A stretch of 47,678 nt of DNA, from positions 1 through 47,678 of IMG/VR virus record IMGVR_UViG_3300046804_002270. One strand, written 5' to 3'. This DNA comes from a virus. Positions 32,236-39,362 of the stretch are shown one piece after another. Numbering within the stretch: position 1 is the stretch's first letter; each line of letters opens with the position of its first letter. The notes beneath the pieces were generated by a model. It worked only from the letters and a program-made list of their open reading frames with translations, ran no database searches and was not told the DNA's origin. Made by a program: the position numbers and the translations under genes.

Positions 32236-32347
32236 GTGGTCGTGAGTGGAATATGGTAGACCTCCGGCTCGTTGGGAAACGATGCTAGGGTTTGGGGCAA
32301 CGTCTTAGACACAGCCTTTGTAGGTTCGAATCCTACCGACCACACCA
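32236..32347 (+). tRNA. tRNA-like gene with abnormal anticodon region (Leu-type D-arm)
   Basis: A 7-bp acceptor (GTGGTCG/CGACCAC), A-CCA end, a perfect T-arm (GTAGG-TTCGAAT-CCTAC) and a Leu-type D-loop (TGGAATATGGTAGAC) are clear. Between D-arm and T-arm there are about 56 bases, some 24 more than in a long-variable-arm tRNA. They fold as a TCGTT/AACGA stem with a GGGA (GNRA) tetraloop, then a second stem GGGGC/GCCTT. I find no normal 7-base anticodon loop; CTTAGAC in the second stem would give TAG (Leu) but with a poorly paired stem. Could be an intron-bearing tRNA, a tRNA pseudogene or a tRNA-like regulatory RNA. Confidence 0.65.
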
Positions 32348-32390
32348 AATTCTCACATAAGTAGAATTACATAACTATAAGGAAAACATT

Positions 32391-32585
32391 ATGTCAAACA
32401 CAGTAGAACAACTCAAGTCAGCTTTCGAAACGTTCCTAGCAGAAGATGCAAAATTTACAGCAGGTAATGGTGCAGCAGGAACTCGTGCTCGCAAAGCTCT
32501 AGCAGAAACAGGTAAGTTGATTAAAGCTCGCCGTAACGAGATTACTGCTGAAAAAAATGCTCGTAAAGAAGCAAAGGCAAAATAA
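32391..32585 (+). CDS. histone H1-like small basic protein
   Basis: A 64-residue, strongly basic helical protein: AEDAKFTAGNGAAGTRARKALAETGKLIK, then ARRNEITAEKNARKEA. This resembles the bacterial/chlamydial Hc1-type histone-like family (GN.AAG.RARKAL). Likely role is binding phage or host DNA. The ATG has an AAGGA ribosome site and follows the tRNA-like gene. A second Lys/Ala/Pro-rich protein lies at 43746-43985. Confidence 0.7.
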   Translation: MSNTVEQLKSAFETFLAEDAKFTAGNGAAGTRARKALAETGKLIKARRNEITAEKNARKEAKAK

Positions 32586-32586
32586 A

Positions 32587-33132
32587 ATGTTAATGATTGA
32601 TCAACTCCGAGAAGCCGTAGAGGCTAACGCAGATGTTGAATCAGAATCAACTGTTAACATCAATTACAGTGACGGGACCACTGATACTATTACTATCAGT
32701 GGATCTGGTTTGTACGATTCTCTAACATCGACAAGCACCACATCAATCTGTGTACCATGCTATACTACCGGAACAGGAACATGTTACACCGGAGGATACA
32801 CTAGTATTCCGTCATTGACTATTGGTAACCTCTGTAACGGCACAACTACTTGGGCTACAGGTAGTGGCGGTGGATCTGGCTATACATTTACTGGTATCAA
32901 TGCCAATCCAGCAACTGTTAATATCACTACTGACGGAATTGATATTAAAGAAGGTGGCGACATTAAAGTGGGTGGGCATAGTCTTGTAGCTTTCATGAAA
33001 ACCATGGAAGAACGATTGGCTATCTTGGTTCCAGACCCAGCGAAGATGGAAAAATTTGCAGCACTTAAAAAAGCATACGAAAATTACAAACTTCTAGAAA
33101 AACTTTGCCAAGAAGAAGATAAACCAGAGTGA
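32587..33132 (+). CDS. virion structural protein
   Basis: A 181-residue protein. The Ser/Thr/Gly/Cys-rich N-terminal half is fibre-like; the C-terminus (GIDIKEGGDIKVGGHSL, then ERLAILVPDPAKMEKFAALKKAYENYKL) is a common end domain of structural proteins in marine T4-like phages. I use the ATG at 32587, directly after the H1-like stop; upstream in-frame codons lie inside that gene. Four Cys residues (ICVPC, GTCY, NLC) are unusual for a fibre. It overlaps the prolyl-hydroxylase-like gene by one base (TGATG), so the two are probably made in fixed ratio. Confidence 0.78.
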   Translation: MLMIDQLREAVEANADVESESTVNINYSDGTTDTITISGSGLYDSLTSTSTTSICVPCYTTGTGTCYTGGYTSIPSLTIGNLCNGTTTWATGSGGGSGYTFTGINANPATVNITTDGIDIKEGGDIKVGGHSLVAFMKTMEERLAILVPDPAKMEKFAALKKAYENYKLLEKLCQEEDKPE

Positions 33133-33674
33133 TGAATATATGGGTGTTGGATGATGTTATTCCAGAACATCTCCAAGATTTTTACGAACTAAGTATCCTT
33201 GGAAGGTCGGGAGATAAAGCCATGCACCCAATTATTCCACTCAAAGTAAAATACGAAGACACTGCCGTTGAACAATCATATGCTCCTGTGAGCTTTGTTC
33301 ATGTGTTGAAATCCTCTAATGTCTTATCTGAACACTTACCAAATTTTGATTTAATCCCAAAGCTAGTTTGTGGACACATTGGAAAACATTTAAAAGATGT
33401 TTTGGTTGGAAGGATCTTTATTGTTATGCCGCACTATACCACTTTGGAGAATTATGCACCCCATGTGGACTTGCCCTTTGACCACCTAGTTGTGTTATAC
33501 TATGTTAACGATTCAGATGGAGACACTGTATTTTTTAATGAACGAAATGAAATTATAAAATCAGTATCACCGAAAAAAGGACGAGTTGTTGCATTTGACG
33601 GATCTATATATCACGGCGGAGGCATTCCAAAGAAAGGACCTCGCTGTGCTATTAATTTTGATATATTAATTTAA
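33132..33674 (+). CDS. prolyl-4-hydroxylase-like Fe(II)/2OG oxygenase
   Basis: A 180-residue protein with the classic layout: NYAPHVDLPFDH (H111, D113), strand LVVLYYVNDSDGDTVFF, GRVVAFDGSIYHGGG (H161) and R171 in PRCAINFD. This is the phage prolyl-4-hydroxylase-like 2OG family. The ATG at 33132 lies in a TGATG overlap with the virion gene before it, so its substrate may be that protein or another virion component. It is outside the main island and keeps every ligand. Confidence 0.85.
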   Translation: MNIWVLDDVIPEHLQDFYELSILGRSGDKAMHPIIPLKVKYEDTAVEQSYAPVSFVHVLKSSNVLSEHLPNFDLIPKLVCGHIGKHLKDVLVGRIFIVMPHYTTLENYAPHVDLPFDHLVVLYYVNDSDGDTVFFNERNEIIKSVSPKKGRVVAFDGSIYHGGGIPKKGPRCAINFDILI

Positions 33675-33684
33675 GGAAGTATAA

Positions 33685-34356
33685 ATGAATGTTCGACTAC
33701 TCAGTTACAGTAAGCCCACAGAAGAATTTGCAAATTTGGGCCTTACAGATGCACAGGAACTCATTGCGTATTGCGCCCGTGTGTCCAACCCAAGCAACCA
33801 ATTCAATACAGACACAAGCGAAAAACTCATCAGATACTTGGTCAAACACCAACACTGGAGCCCGCTCGAAATGGTGTCGGCCTGCTGTGAAATCACAACT
33901 ACCCGAGACATTGCACGACAGATCCTTAGACATCGTAGCTTCAGCTTCCAAGAATTCAGTCAGCGATATGCTGACCCTACTAAAGACCTGTCGTTTGTAT
34001 TGCGAGAAGCACGACTTCAAGACACAAAAAATAGACAGAACAGTATCTCAACAGATGATACAGAGTTACAAGCATGGTGGGATGCTAAACAAAAGTTTAT
34101 CATTGAATCTGCTCGCGTAGTCTACGAAGAAGCCATTGCCAAGGGCATTGCTAAAGAACAGGCACGTGCCGTATTGCCAGAAGGACTAATTGAAAGTCGA
34201 CTATATATGAATGGAACATTACGCAGTTGGATCCACTTTATCGAGCTTCGTTCAGCTAACGGAACACAGCTCGAACATCAAGAAGTGGCTCGAGCATGTG
34301 CTAAAGTTATTGCAGAAATTTTTCCGATGACCACTGATTTTACTAAAGGAGACTAA
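33685..34356 (+). CDS. thyX: flavin-dependent thymidylate synthase
   Basis: A 223-residue protein with the ThyX signature RHRSFSFQEFSQR at residues 82-94 (RHRxxSxQxxSxR), a LVKHQHWSPLEM substrate segment, and a C-terminal RSWIHFIELRSANGTQLEHQE block. It makes dTMP from dUMP using FAD and methylene-tetrahydrofolate. The ATG has an AAGGAAG ribosome site. Common in marine T4-like phages. Confidence 0.97.
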   Translation: MNVRLLSYSKPTEEFANLGLTDAQELIAYCARVSNPSNQFNTDTSEKLIRYLVKHQHWSPLEMVSACCEITTTRDIARQILRHRSFSFQEFSQRYADPTKDLSFVLREARLQDTKNRQNSISTDDTELQAWWDAKQKFIIESARVVYEEAIAKGIAKEQARAVLPEGLIESRLYMNGTLRSWIHFIELRSANGTQLEHQEVARACAKVIAEIFPMTTDFTKGD

Positions 34357-34357
34357 A

Positions 34358-35053
34358 ATGTTTGGAACAAACTATTCAGTAGATGGCATTGTTGGCTATC
34401 GAACAGCAGAAGAAATCAATAGTGCGATGGGCCGTGTTTATGGACATATGAGCCTTGCTGTGATCGTGTCGATGATCGTCAGTTACTTCGTGGGCACAAG
34501 CCCAGAACTATTACAATTCTTTTTTACAGGTGTAATGAAATGGATTGTTATATTTGCTCCGCTTGTAGCAGTATTTGGTGTTGCTATGGTACTAGGCAAC
34601 GAACCTAGTAAAGGTGTTGCACAGTTATGCTTACATGGATTTGCGGCACTAATGGGTCTGAGCTTTGCGATGATCTTTGCTATCTTTACCATGGGCAGTA
34701 TTGTTAGTGCCTTTATGGGAGCAGCTATCCTATTTGGTACTATGAGCTTCTATGGTTACTTCACTAAACGCAGTCTAGAAAGTCTAGGCCAGTTTATGTT
34801 TATTGGTTTGATCGCCATCTGCATTGCCAGTATCGTTAACATCTTTATTGGCAGCACCGTGATGCAGACGGTGATCTCTGCATTGGCTATCATTATCTTC
34901 TTAGGACTCACCGCCTATGACACACAACAGATCCGTGAAATGGTCAGTACCGATACCAGCGATGCTGCCGAAGTTAGTGGTGCGTTAACGCTGTATATGG
35001 ACTTCATCAATCTGTTTATTAATCTATTACAACTATTTGGAGATAGAAAATAA
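34358..35053 (+). CDS. Bax inhibitor-1 / YccA-YbhL family membrane protein
   Basis: A 231-residue inner-membrane protein with about seven helices, beginning after a short soluble stretch (GYRTAEEINSAMGRVYGHMS). The family pattern is clear: FTGVMKWIVIFAPLVAVFG, GFAALMGLSFAMIF, and the C-terminal AYDTQQIREM with the conserved Asp pair region. Family members act as pH-sensitive calcium-leak channels or interact with FtsH. Why a phage carries it is unknown; effects on host membrane proteolysis or stress are possible. It starts one base after the thyX stop and overlaps the next ATG (TAATG). Confidence 0.92.
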   Translation: MFGTNYSVDGIVGYRTAEEINSAMGRVYGHMSLAVIVSMIVSYFVGTSPELLQFFFTGVMKWIVIFAPLVAVFGVAMVLGNEPSKGVAQLCLHGFAALMGLSFAMIFAIFTMGSIVSAFMGAAILFGTMSFYGYFTKRSLESLGQFMFIGLIAICIASIVNIFIGSTVMQTVISALAIIIFLGLTAYDTQQIREMVSTDTSDAAEVSGALTLYMDFINLFINLLQLFGDRK

Positions 35054-35211
35054 TGGCAACCAGTGACTTTTTAAAAGCCGCATTGGAAAAGAAAAAAGCA
35101 TCACAGCAACACGCCAGTAAAAAGAATACCAAGGATGCAGATAAAGGCATCCACGGTAATCAAGTTGTAACCAACAAACCAGCAAAGAAGTCAGCAGGCC
35201 GTGGACGATAA
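35053..35211 (+). CDS. 52-residue basic protein
   Basis: Starts in a TAATG overlap with the BI-1 gene. The N-terminus (MATSDFLKAALEKKKASQQ) is helical, followed by a Lys-, Asn- and Ala-rich disordered tail ending KKSAGRGR. Strongly positive, with no Cys or membrane helix. It may bind nucleic acid; no family recognised. The next gene starts within its end. Confidence 0.5.
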   Translation: MATSDFLKAALEKKKASQQHASKKNTKDADKGIHGNQVVTNKPAKKSAGRGR

Positions 35212-35587
35212 AGTAAAAAAATTCTGTGAACACTACGAAGTCAAAGTAGTTGATACTAATCAGCGTTATGCTCGTTATCGTAGAAACGCTTTCTTCGTAG
35301 ATCCGGAACGTGCGGATATGATCGAATCTCACATTGAAAATTTATCCGAACCGTTATACACTATGCAAATTCCAGAAAGCAGATTCAAGACACTGGTTGA
35401 AATGGAAGAACGATTTATGGGATTTCGTCCAACTGAAAATGTACGAGACATGTTTGATCTCTTAATGGAGAAAGAACGTGAAGAATCGTTTTATCGAAAT
35501 ACCAACGAAGCTGTAAGAAACGCTTACAAAACTTACAGCACAATGTTGCATCTAGCAGGTTATCAAAGGAAATTGTATGGAAACTAA
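35201..35587 (+). CDS. uncharacterised phage protein
   Basis: A 128-residue mixed alpha/beta protein. GTG start at 35201, inside the end of the preceding gene; the first in-frame ATG is far downstream, so GTG is preferred. Contains ARYRRNAFFVDPERADMIES and a long C-terminal helix (EKEREESFYRNTNEAVRNAYKT). No motif I can assign. It overlaps the DUF2061-type gene by 11 nt. Confidence 0.65.
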   Translation: MDDKVKKFCEHYEVKVVDTNQRYARYRRNAFFVDPERADMIESHIENLSEPLYTMQIPESRFKTLVEMEERFMGFRPTENVRDMFDLLMEKEREESFYRNTNEAVRNAYKTYSTMLHLAGYQRKLYGN

Positions 35588-35786
35588 AAAAAGAACCGTA
35601 GTCAGAATGATTACATATCGTCTTACCGCATGGCTGTTTACTATTTTTTGGACTTATTTGTTTACAGGTAATCTAGGAAATTCTGCAGGCTTTGCCACAG
35701 CACTACACGTTTTATTAAGTATTGATTACTACATTCATGAACGCATTTGGCTAAAAATCAAATGGGGCAAAATCAACGCATCTTGA
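35577..35786 (+). CDS. DUF2061-type small membrane protein
   Basis: A 69-residue protein with the DUF2061 pattern: RMITYRLTAWLFTIFWTYLFTG as first helix, then a short second helix (GFATALHVLLSI) and the end motif DYYIHERIWLKIKWG. Family function is unknown. Two membrane helices. It overlaps the previous gene, and a perfect sigma-70 promoter starts at its stop. Confidence 0.82.
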   Translation: METKKRTVVRMITYRLTAWLFTIFWTYLFTGNLGNSAGFATALHVLLSIDYYIHERIWLKIKWGKINAS

Positions 35787-35811
35787 CAGGTTTTTAGAAA
35801 GATTGTATAAT
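35783..35811 (+). promoter_or_regulatory. perfect sigma-70 promoter
   Basis: TTGACA at 35783-35788, 17-bp spacer, TATAAT at 35806-35811. The -35 overlaps the stop codon of the previous gene. It drives the run of small genes from 35850. Confidence 0.88.
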
Positions 35812-35849
35812 TAAAGTGTTCGGCACTACTATCTTAAAGGAATTATACA

Positions 35850-36680
35850 ATGCGTAGCCATTATTGGACTTGCTCAAAATTTGCAGACTGGCTTCGTGGC
35901 ACCACGAAGTTGAAGTGTGGCACCAGCGAAGAATGGCACGAGTGGGAAGATCGTGCTAAGTCAGCGTATCCAATTCGTTGGTGGCTTGCTGAAGAAGGTT
36001 TAGACTATATCCAAAAATTTGTTTACTACATTCCGGATCGACTAAATGACGTTCGTTACTATATTAATAATCGTTGGGTTTCTCACAGTCATCGTCTTAC
36101 CGCACATCCTCGAGATATCAAACCTGGTACTTGGTGTGATGTCGGCAATCGCTTTTTGCCTTGCCTGTTCAATGAGCTTGTGGATTTTGTTGAAGTAGAA
36201 CAAGCATGGCACTATGTCATGTGGAATCCCGAAGAACAAAAGAAATACAATGTACCTTGGTATCGCAGTGGCTGGCTTCGTTGGAGAACTTGGCGCTGTC
36301 CAGAAGCAGGTATGGCTTACTTAAATTGGGCCAGCACTCTTACCAACGAAGAGTTTCTCGACGAAGAAGAAAAGCACAAAGCTGAACCTACCTATCAAGC
36401 CAAAGCCGCTAAAGAAATTATCGAACTCTACACCTGGTGGACCCAAACATATCGCAATCGCCCAGATGCATACGATGCTAGTGGTTGGAGTGAATACTGC
36501 GAACTAAGTCGCAAAGCCAACGGTGGACGTCTAAGTTTTAGTGGTGACAAAAGTCCTGAACTCAAAAAGATGAGCGACAAAGCACACAAGGCTCTTCGTA
36601 AGATTGAAGAAGCCTATACCAAAGAAGAAGAACAAATGATGATTCGTTTGATTAAAATTCGTGAAAGTCTTTGGACATGA
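35850..36680 (+). CDS. uncharacterised Trp-rich phage protein
   Basis: A 276-residue protein with unusually many Trp and Tyr residues (RSHYWTCSKFADWLRG, EWHEWEDRA, GWLRWRTWRCPEAG, ELYTWWTQTYRNRP) and a charged helical C-terminus (HKALRKIEEAYTKEEEQM). It has an AAAGGAA ribosome site and a perfect promoter 40 bp upstream, so it is probably strongly expressed early. I know of no function. The TGA overlaps the region of the next start. Confidence 0.72.
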   Translation: MRSHYWTCSKFADWLRGTTKLKCGTSEEWHEWEDRAKSAYPIRWWLAEEGLDYIQKFVYYIPDRLNDVRYYINNRWVSHSHRLTAHPRDIKPGTWCDVGNRFLPCLFNELVDFVEVEQAWHYVMWNPEEQKKYNVPWYRSGWLRWRTWRCPEAGMAYLNWASTLTNEEFLDEEEKHKAEPTYQAKAAKEIIELYTWWTQTYRNRPDAYDASGWSEYCELSRKANGGRLSFSGDKSPELKKMSDKAHKALRKIEEAYTKEEEQMMIRLIKIRESLWT

Positions 36681-36865
36681 GAATTTTAAAAAAAACAATT
36701 TGGCCGCATCAAATTTCATTAACAGCGCCTATTAATAACGTAGATGAAATCACAGCATGGTTAGAAGAACGTGTGCCTCGAGATAGATGGTATGTTATCG
36801 GTCCTAATCGATTTTGTTTTAAAACATCGCAAGATGCTACTTTATTTTCGTTGAGGTGGGCATGA
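36677..36865 (+). CDS. 62-residue phage protein
   Basis: I start it at the ATG at 36677, in an ATGA overlap with the upstream stop, rather than at an upstream TTG. The sequence runs LKKTIWPHQISL, then ITAWLEERVPRDRWYVIG and NRFCFKTSQDATLFSLRWA, a small alpha/beta fold that looks real because of codon use and packing. Function unknown. Confidence 0.6.
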   Translation: MRILKKTIWPHQISLTAPINNVDEITAWLEERVPRDRWYVIGPNRFCFKTSQDATLFSLRWA

Positions 36866-37023
36866 AATCATTTAGACTTTGGGTGCAGGAAATTTGGATG
36901 GAAAATTGCGAAGAGCGATTGACATATCATCAAGACCCTGCTACAATTAGACAATATTGGAACACCTATAAATGGTGGCTCAAGCGTGAATACAATCATA
37001 GGAAGAAACAAAACAATGGCTGA
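36862..37023 (+). CDS. 53-residue basic aromatic protein
   Basis: Starts in an ATGA overlap with the gene before and ends in an overlap with the gene after (start at 37016). Rich in Trp, Tyr, Arg and Lys (SFRLWVQEIWMENC, then YWNTYKWWLKREYNHRKKQ). No family recognised. It contains a sigma-70-type promoter (36919-36947) for the downstream gene. Confidence 0.55.
   Translation: MKSFRLWVQEIWMENCEERLTYHQDPATIRQYWNTYKWWLKREYNHRKKQNNG
36919..36947 (+). promoter_or_regulatory. sigma-70-type promoter inside a small gene
   Basis: TTGACA at 36919-36924, 17-bp spacer, TACAAT at 36942-36947. It would give a transcript starting near 36954 that covers the gene at 37016. Confidence 0.6.
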
Positions 37024-37354
37024 TGTAAAATTACAAACACCGGCAGAAGGAATTTTAAAGAAAAACGATTGGGGTGATTCCAAATTATATCACGTTGTCT
37101 GCGATTGCGGACAGCCCGATCACAGTCACAATCTCTGGATTGAAGCAGAGGATGTAGGAGTTACTGTAACAATATATGCTGAGGTAAAAAGTCCTTGGTG
37201 GAAATGGAATCGATTCAGACAAATTTGGGAACTGTTAACTAAAGGTTATATTCAACACGAAACTGTGCTCACTATGAACGAACAGACAGCACTCAACTAC
37301 GCAGAAACTCTAAAGAAAGCAATTAAAGATGTCAAAGGTTTCAAAAAGCCCTGA
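37016..37354 (+). CDS. conserved T4-like phage protein
   Basis: A 112-residue protein. I take the ATG at 37016 (MADVKLQTPAEG), preceded by AGGAAG, instead of an upstream start within the previous gene. It has a beta-rich middle (HNLWIEAEDVGVTVTIYAEVKS) and a WWKWNRFRQIWELLTKGYIQHETVL segment that recurs in marine T4-like phages. Function unknown. It overlaps the next gene by 26 nt. Confidence 0.7.
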   Translation: MADVKLQTPAEGILKKNDWGDSKLYHVVCDCGQPDHSHNLWIEAEDVGVTVTIYAEVKSPWWKWNRFRQIWELLTKGYIQHETVLTMNEQTALNYAETLKKAIKDVKGFKKP

Positions 37355-37862
37355 ACGGCATACCTTTCAAAAGGAAGGATATATCAAACACCGTGAAGAA
37401 CAAGGGTTAGAACCTCTCGAAGAATATATCGAGATGTTCAAAACTTGGAAACAACAGGATGAAGCCAATCTTGTAGATCCCGAATGGCAGAAAGACAATA
37501 TGGAATATGATCTACGCAGTAGCGAATGGATGTGTGCCAAAGCTCGAAACTCCGAAGCTTATGCACAAAATCTCTATGCGGCAATGTGTAATATGCAGTT
37601 TCAACGATTAGATGTTTTACCTATTCTAAAAAATCAACGGTGGAGTTGTACTTGGCGCAGTGCTGGTGGCATTGTTGCAGACATGCGTGAACAGGGCGAC
37701 TACATTGATTGGTACTGTTCTGGAATGGGCGATGGTTTAGGAAATGGTGACTCCGAAGGTACTAAAGGATATGTACCAGAAGGGTTTGTTACAGATGAAA
37801 TCAAGGAGGATCTGAAACAACTGGGATGGGTCCCAGTTGAGTGGGATGATGACGAAAAATGA
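37329..37862 (+). CDS. uncharacterised phage protein
   Basis: A 177-residue acidic protein. The N-terminal part is helical (GLEPLEEYIEMFKTWKQQ). The centre has a WSCTWRSAGGIVADMRE stretch and a GMGDGLGNGDSEG loop that could bind a metal or ligand, followed by an acidic end (EWDDDEK). No family recognised. It overlaps the next start by 4 nt (ATGA). Confidence 0.65.
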   Translation: MSKVSKSPERHTFQKEGYIKHREEQGLEPLEEYIEMFKTWKQQDEANLVDPEWQKDNMEYDLRSSEWMCAKARNSEAYAQNLYAAMCNMQFQRLDVLPILKNQRWSCTWRSAGGIVADMREQGDYIDWYCSGMGDGLGNGDSEGTKGYVPEGFVTDEIKEDLKQLGWVPVEWDDDEK

Positions 37863-38059
37863 GCTACATGCTTTTTGAAATTTGGGCCGAAGACGATATC
37901 GGCCACCAAGAGTTAATTGATACAACGGCTAGCCAAAAAGAAGCTTTTGATTTAGCCAAAAAAAGTCTAGACGAAGGATATGTTGCAGCCATAGTCTATC
38001 AAGAAAATGAAGACGGCGAAAGTGTGGCTATTAAGCGATTCCAAAATACAACTACTTGA
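37859..38059 (+). CDS. 66-residue acidic protein
   Basis: Begins in an ATGA overlap. A compact beta-alpha-beta pattern (MLFEIWAEDDI, QKEAFDLAKKSLDEG, VAAIVYQENED) typical of small phage proteins of unknown function. Its stop codon lies within the -35 box of the promoter at 38056. Confidence 0.6.
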   Translation: MSYMLFEIWAEDDIGHQELIDTTASQKEAFDLAKKSLDEGYVAAIVYQENEDGESVAIKRFQNTTT

Positions 38060-38084
38060 CAACTACCATTTTTGGTGTTATAAT
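38056..38084 (+). promoter_or_regulatory. perfect sigma-70 promoter
   Basis: TTGACA at 38056-38061, 17-bp spacer, TATAAT at 38079-38084, upstream of the 393-residue gene at 38117. Confidence 0.88.
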
Positions 38085-38116
38085 ATAAGTATTGTTTAAT
38101 TAATTAGGAGCATTCA

Positions 38117-39298
38117 ATGGCAGCGGTAAAAAGCAAAGCAAAACATTTGGCAGAAGCTCGTTCATCTAAAGGACGTGATCTTTCTCCTAAATGGGATGGA
38201 CATGAAACTTGGGATACAAATCAATTCTTGCGTCATTTTCATTCTGCTATGACTTGGTATCGTTTGGAAAGTTCTGGCAAGGATCTAAAACCAAAAGTCA
38301 TCAATTGGATGAGTACTGTTGGTTGTACCAAAGAAGATATTGCGGCATTTAAGAAAACCAAAGATAATCGTTGCGGAACTACAATGGGTGCTATTGCTGC
38401 CTGTTTGCTGAAAGGCATGCCAGCTTCTCGTCCTGATTTTAACGACGGTCGAGACAGTGCCGAATGGTTGCGTAAACGTATCGTTGAAGTTATCGAAGAA
38501 GGTAAAAATGACACAGACGACGAAGTTGTTGCTGATGCTGTAGACAAACCCGCAGTGTATGTTCCTAGCATCCAAGAACGTGTTCGTGAAGCATCTTACA
38601 AAATGACCGAAGAAATTGAAGATGCAATTGAAGCATTTTCTGCAGATCCAGATGCATTTGATCCTAAAGCATTTAAAGTTATGAATCTGTTGCGGGGCAA
38701 AGATGCCAAGGCTGCTCATGCTCGCATTATCAAAGATTATTATATTCGTCAATATAATGAATATCTAGAACTTGCAGAAGGAAAATGCGAACAACTTAAA
38801 GAAGCATACAGTCATCTTTCTAAACCTCAGGTTAAAAAAATCACAGCATTTTATCAAGAAATCGTCAGTGCCTGTGATATGCTCGGTCAAGAAGCCAAAG
38901 TTAATCGCAAGCCACGTGCTAAGAAAGCACAGCCTAAGGATAAAATTGTTGCTAAACTCAAATATCAAAAGACCAACGAACCGTTGAAGCTTGTTTCGAT
39001 TAATCCTACAGACATCATTGGTTCTCAAGAACTTTGGGTGTATAACACAAAATCACGTAAATTGGGCAAATATGTTGCTGACGAGTACAAAGAACTCAGC
39101 GTCAAAGGTACTTCTATTATCGGGTATAACGAATTTAAGAGTGTGCAAAAGACTCTGCGTAAACCCGAAGAACAGCTTAAAGAGTTCAAAGCCGCCGGTA
39201 AAGTAGCTCTACGCAAGTTCTTGGACGATATTAAAGCCGTAGATATCAAGCTCAACGGACGTATTAACGAAGAGATTATTCTACTCAAAGTAGCTTAA
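38117..39298 (+). CDS. uncharacterised large phage protein
   Basis: A 393-residue, Lys- and Glu-rich protein with three parts: an N-terminal helical region with WDGHETWDTNQFLRHFHSA, a middle coiled-coil region (EEIEDAIEAFSADPDAFDP, then IRQYNEYLELAEGKCEQL), and a basic C-terminal half (RKPRAKKAQPKDKIVAKLK, GRINEEIILLKVA) that could bind nucleic acid. No family assigned. It has its own perfect promoter (38056) and its own terminator (39315), so it is a single-gene unit, which argues for high early expression. Confidence 0.7.
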   Translation: MAAVKSKAKHLAEARSSKGRDLSPKWDGHETWDTNQFLRHFHSAMTWYRLESSGKDLKPKVINWMSTVGCTKEDIAAFKKTKDNRCGTTMGAIAACLLKGMPASRPDFNDGRDSAEWLRKRIVEVIEEGKNDTDDEVVADAVDKPAVYVPSIQERVREASYKMTEEIEDAIEAFSADPDAFDPKAFKVMNLLRGKDAKAAHARIIKDYYIRQYNEYLELAEGKCEQLKEAYSHLSKPQVKKITAFYQEIVSACDMLGQEAKVNRKPRAKKAQPKDKIVAKLKYQKTNEPLKLVSINPTDIIGSQELWVYNTKSRKLGKYVADEYKELSVKGTSIIGYNEFKSVQKTLRKPEEQLKEFKAAGKVALRKFLDDIKAVDIKLNGRINEEIILLKVA

Positions 39299-39314
39299 AT
39301 AGTAATGTAGACCC

Positions 39315-39341
39315 AAAAGCGGGCTCCGGCCCGCTTTTTAT
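39315..39341 (+). terminator. rho-independent terminator
   Basis: AAAAGCGGGC (39315-39324), TCCG loop, GCCCGCTTTT (39329-39338), then TATTT. A strong GC stem with U-tract, ending the 393-residue gene. Confidence 0.94.
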
Positions 39342-39348
39342 TTGGCGG

Positions 39349-39355
39349 ATAAATA
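39349..39355 (+). promoter_or_regulatory. late-type promoter, near-leaderless geometry
   Basis: ATAAATA seven bases before the ATG at 39363, immediately after a terminator. No Shine-Dalgarno sequence precedes the ATG. Confidence 0.6.
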
Positions 39356-39362
39356 CATTACT

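Noticed and set aside
32236-32347. tRNA-Sec or suppressor (TCA) tRNA that would read the UGA in the release factor
   Set aside because: There is no TCA in a loop position, and the acceptor/T-stem lengths are the standard 7 and 5.
33689-34120. 143-codon plus-strand ORF overlapping thyX in another frame
   Set aside because: The thyX frame has the full family signature; the other frame has no homology or ribosome site.
38285-38752. Long minus-strand ORF opposite the 393-residue gene
   Set aside because: It is the antisense shadow of a well-supported gene with its own promoter and terminator; the composition is not protein-like.
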